Shown: positions 1 through 4,671 of the stretch, one piece after another | How positions within the stretch are numbered: the first letter of the stretch is position 1 | Layout of the letters: each line of letters starts with the position of its first letter | Source of the DNA: Rubrobacter sp. | GTDB taxonomy: Bacteria; Actinomycetota; Rubrobacteria; Rubrobacterales; Rubrobacteraceae | DNA: 6,176 bases | Assembly: GCA_013695335.1 (NCBI GenBank) | Contig: JACDAR010000044.1 | Span: 1-6,176, forward strand | Reading direction: 5' to 3' | Position numbers and translations under genes: made by a program | The notes under the pieces: generated by a model | Told to the model about the DNA's origin: nothing | Seen by the model: only the letters and a program-made list of their open reading frames with translations | The model's database searches: none

Positions 1-1321
1 CGGGTTCCTGATGCTTCCTGTTACAGCCGGCATCGCCATCCTGCGCCACCACCTCTGGGATATTGACTTGATCGTCAACCGCACCCTCGTCTACGGAACC
101 CTGACCGCAATAGTAGTCGGTTCCTACGCGCTCGTGGTCGGGGTCTTGAGCACGCTGCTCCAGACGAGCGCGGAGGGTGGGCTGCTGATCCCGGTGTTGG
201 CGACCGGCCTGATCGCGGTCCTCTTCACCCCTGTCCGCGGCAGGCTGCAAAGGACCGTCAACCGCATGATGTACGGCGAGCGCGACGATCCTTACGCCGT
301 CCTCTCCCGCCTGGGCGAGCGCCTGGAGACCGCGCTCGCCCCCGAGGTGGCGCTGGAGAACGTCGTGGAGACGGTGGCCCAGGCGTTGAAAGTACCCTAC
401 TCCGCCATCGCCCTGAAAGAAGATGAACGCTTCGTGACGGCGGCTGAGATCGGGAGCCCCGAAGGAGAGCCCATCGTGCTGCCGCTCGTGCATCACTCGG
501 AAGAGGTGGGGCGTCTGATCGTCGCTCCCCGCCCGCCAGGCGAGGCGTTTTCATCAACGGACCTCAAGCTCCTTGAGGACCTGGCGCGGCAGGCTGGCGC
601 CGCCGCCCACGCCGCGCGCCTCACCGCCGACCTCCGTCGCTCGCGTGAGCGGCTGGTGACGGCGCGGGAAGAAGAGCGCCGCAGGCTCCGGCGCGACCTG
701 CACGATGGGCTAGGACCCACGCTCGGCGGCCTGACCCTGGGCCTCGACGCCGCCCGAAGCTCGCTCGCAAGTGATCCAGAGACCGCCGATATGCTGCTCT
801 CCGAACTCAAGTCCAGGACCCGCGACGCCGTGATGGACGTGAGGCGGCTGGTCCACGGGTTGCGGCCTCCCGCCCTCGATGACCTGGGGTTGGTGGCCGC
901 CATCCGCCAGCTTGCCGCCAGGCACGGCTCGCTCTCCGGCGACGCGTCCGGGTCAGCCAGGCACGCAAACGGGCCGGTCTTCCGCGTGGAGGCGCCAGAG
1001 GAAGATGGCCTGCCGCCGCTGCCAGCCGCCGTGGAGGTGGCCTGCTACCGCATCGTCCAGGAAGCCATCACCAACGTCTCCCGCCACGCCGGGGCGCGCA
1101 ACTGCACCATCCGAATATCGCCTGACGAACAAACGAACGTCCTGAGCCTGGAAGTCGAGGACGACGGCGTGGGGATTCCGGCGGATCGGTGCGCCGGGGT
1201 GGGCCTCTCCTCGATGCGCGAGCGCGCCGGGGAGCTGGGTGGAACGCTATCAATCGAAACAGTCTCCACCGGCGGCACGCGCGTGGCAGCCTGTCTGCCG
1301 CTGCCGGAAAAGGAGGAGTAG
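1..1321 (+). CDS. Sensor histidine kinase, NarL-partner type (HisKA_3/HATPase_c), 5'-truncated
   Basis: This is the C-terminal part of a membrane-bound two-component kinase that should autophosphorylate on His and pass the phosphate to the regulator encoded next. The frame is open to the window edge (first full codon at 2), so the true start lies upstream; the ATG at 11 is probably internal. Numbered from that ATG, hydrophobic segments lie at about 28-50 and 57-73, and a GAF-like sensor region at about 100-205. The dimerisation helix carries the phospho-acceptor His231 in RRDLHDGLGP. The ATPase domain shows an N box (EAITNVSRHA, Asn355), a G1 box (DDGVGI, from Asp384) and a G2 box (GVGLSSMRERAGELGG). 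This arrangement is that of the NarX/DegS/LiaS class, which pairs with LuxR-type regulators. No signal can be assigned, because the GAF ligand is not predictable and the N-terminal sensor part is missing. Confidence 0.93.
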   Translation, partial: GFLMLPVTAGIAILRHHLWDIDLIVNRTLVYGTLTAIVVGSYALVVGVLSTLLQTSAEGGLLIPVLATGLIAVLFTPVRGRLQRTVNRMMYGERDDPYAVLSRLGERLETALAPEVALENVVETVAQALKVPYSAIALKEDERFVTAAEIGSPEGEPIVLPLVHHSEEVGRLIVAPRPPGEAFSSTDLKLLEDLARQAGAAAHAARLTADLRRSRERLVTAREEERRRLRRDLHDGLGPTLGGLTLGLDAARSSLASDPETADMLLSELKSRTRDAVMDVRRLVHGLRPPALDDLGLVAAIRQLAARHGSLSGDASGSARHANGPVFRVEAPEEDGLPPLPAAVEVACYRIVQEAITNVSRHAGARNCTIRISPDEQTNVLSLEVEDDGVGIPADRCAGVGLSSMRERAGELGGTLSIETVSTGGTRVAACLPLPEKEE

Positions 1322-1323
1322 AT

Positions 1324-1998
1324 TTGCCGGAAGCGGCGAAGGCCGGAGACACCCGCGTTTTGATAGTGGACGATCACGCGCTCTTCCGGTACGGGATGCG
1401 CGCCATGTTCACCTCGACGCCAGGCTACGAGGTCGTGGGCGAGGCTTCAAGCGGCGAAGAGGCCGTGCGGCTGGCCGAAGAACTTCATCCCGACGTCGCG
1501 CTCATGGACCTCCAGATGCCAGGTATGAACGGCATAGAGGCCACCCGCAGGATAGCCGGCGCAAGCCCCAACGTGGCAGTGGTCGTGGTTACCATGCTTG
1601 GGGACGACGACTCGGTGTTCGCCGCGATGCGGGCCGGGGCCCGTGGATACGTTCTCAAGGGCGCCGACGGTGAAGAGGTGCTCGAGGTGGTGGGCGCGGC
1701 CGTTCGGGGAGAGGCCCACTTCGGGCCGGAGGTGGCCAGCAGGATCATGGGTTTCTTCTCCTCCCCAAAGTCCGCCCCTCCCTCCGAGGCGTTCCCGGAG
1801 CTCACCTCCCGGGAGGCGGAGATTCTGGACCTGATCGCCCACGGTATGAGCAACCAGGAGATCGCGCGCCGCCTCTACCTCAGCGCCAAGACCGTTCGCA
1901 ACCACGTCTCCAACGTCTTCCTCAAACTCCAGGTCGCCGACCGCTCCCAGGCCATAGTCCGCGCCCGTGAAGCCGGCCTGGGACGCGACGGAACATAA
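1324..1998 (+). CDS. Response regulator, NarL/FixJ (LuxR-HTH) family
   Basis: This is a cytoplasmic, DNA-binding partner of the upstream kinase, 224 aa, the usual size for the family. I chose the TTG at 1324 because AGGAGG (1311-1316) lies 7 nt before it and the receiver domain begins at about residue 11; the frame stays open further upstream (GTG at 1189), but that would run inside the kinase gene. Receiver landmarks are acidic Asp16/Asp17, phospho-acceptor Asp62 (LMDLQMPGMNG), Thr90 and Lys112 (GYVLKGA). A linker leads to the LuxR-type helix-turn-helix at about 159-215 (LTSREAEILDLIAHGMSNQEIA, then KTVRNHVSNVFLKL). All phosphorylation residues are present, so it should be an active phospho-switch. 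The SD lies inside the last kinase codons and the genes are 2 nt apart, which implies co-transcription and translational coupling. Its target genes cannot be read from the sequence. Confidence 0.95.
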   Translation: MPEAAKAGDTRVLIVDDHALFRYGMRAMFTSTPGYEVVGEASSGEEAVRLAEELHPDVALMDLQMPGMNGIEATRRIAGASPNVAVVVVTMLGDDDSVFAAMRAGARGYVLKGADGEEVLEVVGAAVRGEAHFGPEVASRIMGFFSSPKSAPPSEAFPELTSREAEILDLIAHGMSNQEIARRLYLSAKTVRNHVSNVFLKLQVADRSQAIVRAREAGLGRDGT

Positions 1999-2008
1999 CC
2001 CCGCAGCG

Positions 2009-2039
2009 TTATCACACGGCGGCCCTCGCTACATATAAT
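2009..2039 (+). promoter_or_regulatory. Candidate promoter of comB, leaderless
   Basis: A perfect TATAAT (-10) lies at 2034-2039 and its last base is 7 nt before the ATG at 2047. A weak -35 match, TTATCA (2009-2014), sits 19 nt upstream of it. Initiation at the usual distance would fall on or next to the A of the ATG. There is no SD in the 2040-2046 stretch, so the transcript is probably leaderless, a common arrangement in Actinomycetota. The -10 box is convincing and the -35 box is not. Confidence 0.55.
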
Positions 2040-2046
2040 CCGCCGG

Positions 2047-2820
2047 ATGGCGACAAGCAGCAAGTTCGCCGCCTACGCTGGCGGGGCGACAGGCGCGCGG
2101 GCAGCGGCCCGCGCCGGCTCCGCGATAGTCGTCGTTGACGCCTTCCGGGCGAGCGCCACGATCTCGGTCCTGGTATCCAAAGGCGCCCGCGTCGTGCCAG
2201 TTGCCTCCATCGAAGACGCCGCGTCCGCAACGTCTGACTACCGCCTCGGAGAGCGGGGGAGCGTGAAGGTCGCTGGCTTCGACTTCGGCAATTCGCCCAC
2301 GGAGGTATTCGATGCGAACATTCCTCCAGGCTCAACCATCGCGCTCTCCACTACTAACGGAACACGCGTGATCGAAGCTGCGGCAGGCGCGCCCGTCATC
2401 TTCGTCGGCTCCTTCGTGAACGCCACTGCGCTTGCCGATGCGATCCACGATGAGGGCATCGAGCTAGTAACGGTGATCGGCTGCGGATGGGAGGGACGTC
2501 GCTCCTCCGAGGACGAGGCCGCAGCAGGGGCGGTCCTGCATCGCCTCGAAGAACGAGGCGCCCGGCCCGACGAACGCGCCCGACGCGTCATGGACGCGTA
2601 CCTCTCGCGCCCTGTGGAACGTTTGCGGGGCAACAGCGCGGCGCGGCGTCTTCGGCGTCTCGGGTACGAGAGGGATATTGGCTTCTGTCTTGCCGAAGAT
2701 ACCGTGCCCGCAGTGCCCCGGCTGGTGGACGGGGCCTTCATCGAAGGGTGTAAACGGGGCGCATCTATGTGCGAAATCTCTGGCCCTTGGGCCTGTCCGA
2801 AAAGCCAAAATTCGTCTTGA
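2047..2820 (+). CDS. comB: 2-phosphosulfolactate phosphatase family protein (ComB-like)
   Basis: ComB is a Mg2+-dependent cytoplasmic phosphatase that converts (R)-2-phospho-3-sulfolactate to sulfolactate; it is known from archaeal coenzyme M synthesis, but many bacteria carry homologues outside that pathway. The protein is 257 aa, close to the family size of about 240. Family blocks in order are VVVDAFRASATI (Asp31, Arg34), GERGSVKVAGFDFGNSP (68-84), LSTTNGTR (100-107), GSFVNATAL (121-129), GCGWEGRRSSEDE (145-157) and, near the C-terminus, LGYERDIGFCLAEDTVPAVP. The ATG at 2047 matches the expected N-terminus and the leaderless promoter. No other sulfolactate or coenzyme M gene is in the window, so the true substrate is open. 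A tail of about 24 residues after the conserved part holds three Cys (CKRGASMCEISGPWAC) and looks unlike the family. Family assignment is firm; substrate is inference. Confidence 0.9.
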   Translation: MATSSKFAAYAGGATGARAAARAGSAIVVVDAFRASATISVLVSKGARVVPVASIEDAASATSDYRLGERGSVKVAGFDFGNSPTEVFDANIPPGSTIALSTTNGTRVIEAAAGAPVIFVGSFVNATALADAIHDEGIELVTVIGCGWEGRRSSEDEAAAGAVLHRLEERGARPDERARRVMDAYLSRPVERLRGNSAARRLRRLGYERDIGFCLAEDTVPAVPRLVDGAFIEGCKRGASMCEISGPWACPKSQNSS

Positions 2821-2845
2821 CAGAGAGCAGGTTGGCCCGTATTCT
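2817..2845 (+). promoter_or_regulatory. Strong sigma-70-type promoter for the 66-aa gene
   Basis: A perfect TTGACA (2817-2822) is separated by exactly 17 nt from TATTCT (2840-2845), which matches four of six consensus -10 positions. Initiation is expected near 2852, giving an untranslated leader of about 62 nt. The comB stop codon TGA (2818-2820) lies inside the -35 box. This is the best housekeeping-type promoter in the window and suggests high expression of the small gene downstream. Confidence 0.75.
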
Positions 2846-2854
2846 GAAGCCAGG

Positions 2855-2887
2855 TTGGGCGGATCAAATGTTACAAACTCCGCCCGA
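2855..2887 (+). promoter_or_regulatory. Leader hairpin in the 5' UTR of the 66-aa gene
   Basis: GGGCGGA (2857-2863) is the perfect reverse complement of TCCGCCC (2879-2885). The stem extends outward through T2856/G2886 (wobble) and T2855/A2887, and the loop is an A/U-rich 15 nt (2864-2878). It starts about 3 nt after the predicted transcription start and ends 12 nt before the SD, leaving the SD single-stranded. It could protect the 5' end of the mRNA, be a protein-binding site on RNA, or be a DNA operator overlapping the start. The pairing is visible; the role is inference. Confidence 0.5.
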
Positions 2888-2899
2888 TACCGCCAACGG

Positions 2900-2909
2900 A
2901 AGGAGGTGA
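2900..2909 (+). promoter_or_regulatory. Full-length Shine-Dalgarno site of the 66-aa gene
   Basis: AAGGAGGTGA is a ten-base match to the anti-SD end of bacterial 16S rRNA. The GGAGG core (2902-2906) is 7 nt from the ATG at 2914, which fixes the start and predicts efficient translation. Confidence 0.88.
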
Positions 2910-2913
2910 AGAA

Positions 2914-3114
2914 ATGACGATCACCATCACGCACGAGAAGACCAAAGAGGTCACTCGCGAGGACGTGGATCAGGCCATAGACGTTATCGAGCGTCACCTG
3001 GAGAAGGAGGCCCGTACCCGCAACCTGCTGGACGAGCAGGCGATCATGCGCCCGAAGGACCTGTGCAAGCAGCAGGGCCTTGACATGGTTGCAGAGCTGC
3101 GCGGCATGATGTAG
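2914..3114 (+). CDS. Small hypothetical protein, 66 aa
   Basis: I do not recognise a family. The ATG at 2914 follows a full SD site and a near-consensus promoter, and the gene is closed by an intrinsic terminator, so it is very likely real and well expressed as a single-gene unit. The protein is charged and probably mostly helical: a short beta-like start (MTITITHEKTKEV), a long amphipathic stretch rich in Glu, Arg and Lys (about residues 14-42), and a C-terminal part (RPKDLCKQQGLDMVAELRGMM) with one Cys at about position 51. There is no signal peptide or membrane segment, so it should be cytoplasmic. It runs away from comB but has its own promoter, so a shared function is not implied. Possible roles include a small regulator or an adaptor; the sequence does not decide. 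Confidence 0.85.
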   Translation: MTITITHEKTKEVTREDVDQAIDVIERHLEKEARTRNLLDEQAIMRPKDLCKQQGLDMVAELRGMM

Positions 3115-3133
3115 GTAGCGGCAACTACAGCCT

Positions 3134-3203
3134 ATGAAGGGGGATGCACAGTAAAAGCCCCGGGCCTGCGCGAAGGCGCCGAGGGCTGTCCATCCCCCTT
3201 CAT
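3134..3203 (+). other. Long bulged hairpin in the 3' UTR (possible structured RNA)
   Basis: ATGAAGGGGGATG (3134-3146) is the perfect 13-base reverse complement of CATCCCCCTTCAT (3191-3203). Inside, after one C/C mismatch, ACAG (3148-3151) pairs with CTGT (3186-3189). A six-base bulge TAAAAG (3152-3157) follows, then CCC/GGG (3158-3160 with 3183-3185), CGG/CCG (3161-3163 with 3179-3181) and GCCT/AGGC (3164-3167 with 3174-3177), with single-base bulges at A3182 and G3178 and a hexaloop at 3168-3173. The whole element is almost fully paired over 70 nt, begins 20 nt after the stop of the 66-aa gene and is followed by a terminator. I do not see the SRP RNA core motif or another known RNA signature. 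It could be a 3'-UTR stabiliser, a processed small RNA or a copy of a palindromic repeat. Confidence 0.7.
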
Positions 3204-3215
3204 TCAGGCAAAGTG

Positions 3216-3244
3216 AAAGGGACCGGAAACCCGGTCCCTTTTTT
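3216..3244 (+). terminator. Intrinsic terminator of the 66-aa gene, possibly bidirectional
   Basis: AAAGGGACCGG (3216-3226) pairs perfectly over 11 bp with CCGGTCCCTTT (3231-3241) around a four-base loop AAAC. The T tract runs 3239-3244. This is a textbook factor-independent terminator for + strand transcription. Read on the minus strand, the same stem is followed by TTTCACTTT, so it may also stop transcripts leaving the tRNA-Ser gene, with lower efficiency. Confidence 0.93.
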
Positions 3245-3288
3245 CGTGCATCGGGATTATTGTGCGGGGGAATGAACTCTTCTGAGGG

Positions 3289-3379
3289 CGGAGGAGGAGG
3301 GATTCGAACCCTCGATACCCCGTTAAAGAGGTATAACACCTTAGCAGGGTGCCGCCTTCAACCACTCGGCCACTCCTCC
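3289..3379 (-). tRNA. tRNA-Ser (anticodon GCU)
   Basis: The minus strand folds as a 91-nt class II tRNA. The acceptor stem is GGAGGAG with CTCCTCC, followed by discriminator G (3289). The anticodon loop is CTGCTAA, giving GCU (3343-3345), which reads serine codons AGC and AGU. The T arm is GAGGG-TTCGAAT-CCCTC. The long variable arm typical of tRNA-Ser pairs ATACCTC with GGGGTAT around TTTAAC. The 3' CCA is not encoded (the genome reads CCC after the discriminator), so it must be added by nucleotidyltransferase. The gene lies 49 nt beyond the YihY-family gene on the same strand, with its own promoter-like sequence. Confidence 0.97.
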
Positions 3380-3386
3380 GCGCGGA

Positions 3387-3395
3387 AGTATATCA
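3387..3395 (-). promoter_or_regulatory. Extended -10 promoter of tRNA-Ser
   Basis: On the minus strand TGATATACT carries the extended -10 form (TG, one base, TATACT, five of six consensus bases). The -10 ends 7 nt before the first base of the mature tRNA, so the primary transcript may have little or no 5' leader. No good -35 box is visible at 16-18 nt, which the TG extension may compensate for. Confidence 0.55.
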
Positions 3396-3428
3396 AACGA
3401 CCTGTGACGCTTACAGGATCGCTTGCGG

Positions 3429-4445
3429 CTAGCTCTCGTCGTCTTTGATCTCCTCGACGGACTCGTCGTCCAGGATGTCGGGTTTTTCGCCTGCGGATTC
3501 GGCTTTGAGGATTTGCTGGCCTGAGATCTCCTCTTTCATCCTTACCAGCGTGGCGTTCAGCGTCGCCCCAAAGAGAATGGTGAGGGACGCTATGTACAGG
3601 TACAGAAGCAGCACGATGACCACGCCTATGGAGCCGTACGTCTTGTTATACGAACCGAAGTTGTTGACGTAGAGGCTGAAAGCGACGCTCGCCAGCACCC
3701 ATAGCAGGACGCCGATAATACCTCCCGGTGTGATCCAACGGAACGGCTGTCCGATGTCCGGGGCGAAGTAGAAGAGCAGGGCTACCGTAAGCACCATGAA
3801 AAGCAACGCTATCGGCCAGCGCACTATCTCCCACACGAACACGAAAACCGAGCCGAGACCGAAGATGTCGGCGATGGTCTTGCCTATCGGCTCCCCGGCG
3901 ACTAGCAACAGTACGCCGATGAGGATGATCGCCGAGAGCCCTATCGTCATCAGGATGGCGATGCCCTTCACTTTCCAGAAAGGGCGCGTCTCCTGCACGT
4001 CGTAGGCGCGGTTGAGGGCGTTTATCAGGGCTGAGAACGCGCCCGAGGCGGACCAGATCGTGAACAGAACCCCGAACGACAATAGCCCAGGCGCTTCCTG
4101 CTTGCCGCTGAGGATGGGCTTCATGTACGTCTGTATGAGGTCGAAGACCTGGACTGGCATGATCCGCTGGAAATACTCCAGCAGGTCCGAGGCGAGTTGC
4201 TCGCTGCCGAAGGTGCCAAGGAGCGAGAACAGGACGAGGATGAACGGGAAGAGGGACAGTACCAGGTAGTAAGCGAGTTGCGCCGCGAGCCCCAACGCGT
4301 CGTCGCGCATGAACTCCTGCACGGTAGCCTTGAGCGTCTGGAACCGCAGCAGGCTCCGAAGGTCGCCGAAGAAATGTTTCAGGGAACCCTTCGCCGGGCG
4401 GCGCGCGACGGCCCTGAGTTCGGGCTGTGGGAGATCCGGTTCCAT
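3429..4445 (-). CDS. YihY/BrkB (virulence factor BrkB-like) family membrane protein
   Basis: This is an integral inner-membrane protein of 338 aa with six hydrophobic segments at roughly residues 57-78, 117-138, 160-183, 200-230, 237-262 and 270-295, as in the family. The last two carry family-like sequence, including the block KTYGSIGVVIVLLLYLYI followed by LFGATLNATL. A cytoplasmic-looking N-terminal stretch of about 50 residues precedes the first helix, and the C-terminal tail is highly acidic (DDESVEEIKDDES). Family members were once called ribonuclease BN, which is no longer accepted; their molecular function is unsettled. I chose the ATG at 4443-4445 because AGGAGG (4456-4461) is 10 nt upstream of it, whereas the in-frame GTG at 4452-4454 is only 1 nt from that site. 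The tRNA-Ser gene follows on the same strand with no clear terminator between, so read-through is possible. Confidence 0.93.
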   Translation of the reverse strand: MEPDLPQPELRAVARRPAKGSLKHFFGDLRSLLRFQTLKATVQEFMRDDALGLAAQLAYYLVLSLFPFILVLFSLLGTFGSEQLASDLLEYFQRIMPVQVFDLIQTYMKPILSGKQEAPGLLSFGVLFTIWSASGAFSALINALNRAYDVQETRPFWKVKGIAILMTIGLSAIILIGVLLLVAGEPIGKTIADIFGLGSVFVFVWEIVRWPIALLFMVLTVALLFYFAPDIGQPFRWITPGGIIGVLLWVLASVAFSLYVNNFGSYNKTYGSIGVVIVLLLYLYIASLTILFGATLNATLVRMKEEISGQQILKAESAGEKPDILDDESVEEIKDDES

Positions 4446-4478
4446 AAAATGCACGCCTCCTCTCTCGTAAACGCCATC

Positions 4479-4484
4479 ATTTTA
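4479..4484 (-). promoter_or_regulatory. Candidate -10 box for the YihY-family gene
   Basis: On the minus strand TAAAAT matches five of six -10 positions and lies about 34 nt before the ATG, leaving room for a leader of some 27 nt that contains the AGGAGG site. No convincing -35 box is seen: the hexamer 17 nt upstream reads CCGTTC. It sits in the control region shared with the divergent sigma gene. Confidence 0.35.
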
Positions 4485-4488
4485 CCCA

Positions 4489-4514
4489 CGGAACAACTGA
4501 TGAACGGCGTTCCG
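4489..4514. repeat. Nested inverted repeat in the divergent control region
   Basis: CGGAAC (4489-4494) and GTTCCG (4509-4514) form an inverted repeat with 14 nt between the arms. A second, tighter one, GAACGGCGTTC (4502-4512), is a perfect 5-bp palindrome around one central base. The inner palindrome covers the -35 position of the candidate promoter for the YihY-family gene. It could be an operator, but short GC-rich inverted repeats arise by chance. Confidence 0.35.
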
Positions 4515-4547
4515 GCGATTCGGTAATCCAGGCGGTTCGGGCAGGCG

Positions 4548-4553
4548 TATAAA
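4548..4553 (+). promoter_or_regulatory. Candidate distal -10 box upstream of the sigma gene
   Basis: TATAAA (five of six consensus bases) ends 7 nt before an in-frame ATG at 4561, the same geometry as the comB promoter. No -35 box stands out (AATCCA at 17 nt). It may supply basal housekeeping transcription of the sigma operon, either as a 5' UTR of about 110 nt or as a leaderless mRNA that adds 37 residues to the sigma factor. Confidence 0.4.
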
Positions 4554-4628
4554 ACTGCGTATGAGTATGGTGATTCAGAACAGCCTTGCGTGCCCCGCGC
4601 CTGTAAGTGGGATCTCCCGGCCTGGGCA

Positions 4629-4653
4629 GGAACCGGCTATGATTGGGGGCGTC
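4629..4653 (+). promoter_or_regulatory. Candidate ECF-type promoter (autoregulation of the sigma operon)
   Basis: GGAAC (4629-4633) and CGTC (4650-4653) are separated by exactly 16 nt, the classical form of promoters read by many ECF sigma factors. Initiation would fall near 4660, just at the GGAGGG ribosome site (4660-4665) that serves the ATG at 4672, giving a very short leader. The position directly before an ECF sigma gene suggests positive autoregulation, which is frequent in this family. Motif and spacing are seen; use by this particular sigma factor is inferred. Confidence 0.6.
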
Positions 4654-4671
4654 GGCTGCGGAGGGCTCGGG

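Noticed and set aside
1189..1323. N-terminal extension of the response regulator from a GTG
   Set aside because: It would lie inside the kinase gene, adds an Arg-rich non-domain segment and lacks an SD, whereas the TTG at 1324 has AGGAGG at 7 nt.
2238..2867. 209-aa minus-strand reading frame over comB
   Set aside because: It is an antisense shadow: composition is dominated by Arg, Ser and Pro, with no recognisable domain, while the + strand holds clear ComB motifs.
3134..3203. Signal recognition particle (4.5S) RNA as identity of the bulged hairpin
   Set aside because: The conserved GGTCAGG and GGAAGCAGCC core motifs and the GGAA tetraloop are absent.
3144..3275. Short + strand reading frame of about 42 codons starting in the 3' UTR hairpin
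   Set aside because: The purine run touches the ATG with no spacing, the start is locked in a 13-bp stem and the frame runs through the terminator.
2464..3339. 291-aa minus-strand reading frame
   Set aside because: It crosses the tRNA, the terminator, the 66-aa gene and the 3' half of comB in antisense, and starts with the typical false tRNA-derived peptide (VSRVRIPPPPPSE). High G+C content explains its length.
3401..3417. Hairpin CCTGT-N7-ACAGG as terminator of the YihY-family gene
   Set aside because: The stem is only 5 bp and no T tract follows on the minus strand; it also overlaps the tRNA promoter region. Too weak to call.
3260..3448. 62-aa + strand reading frame
   Set aside because: It is the antisense translation of tRNA-Ser (GGGGIRTLDTPLKRYNTLAG), a well-known spurious pattern; it has no SD.
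4490..4511. A second ECF-type promoter, GGAAC to CGTT, on the + strand
   Set aside because: The spacer is only 13 nt, too short for the class; the palindromic nature of the region explains the match.
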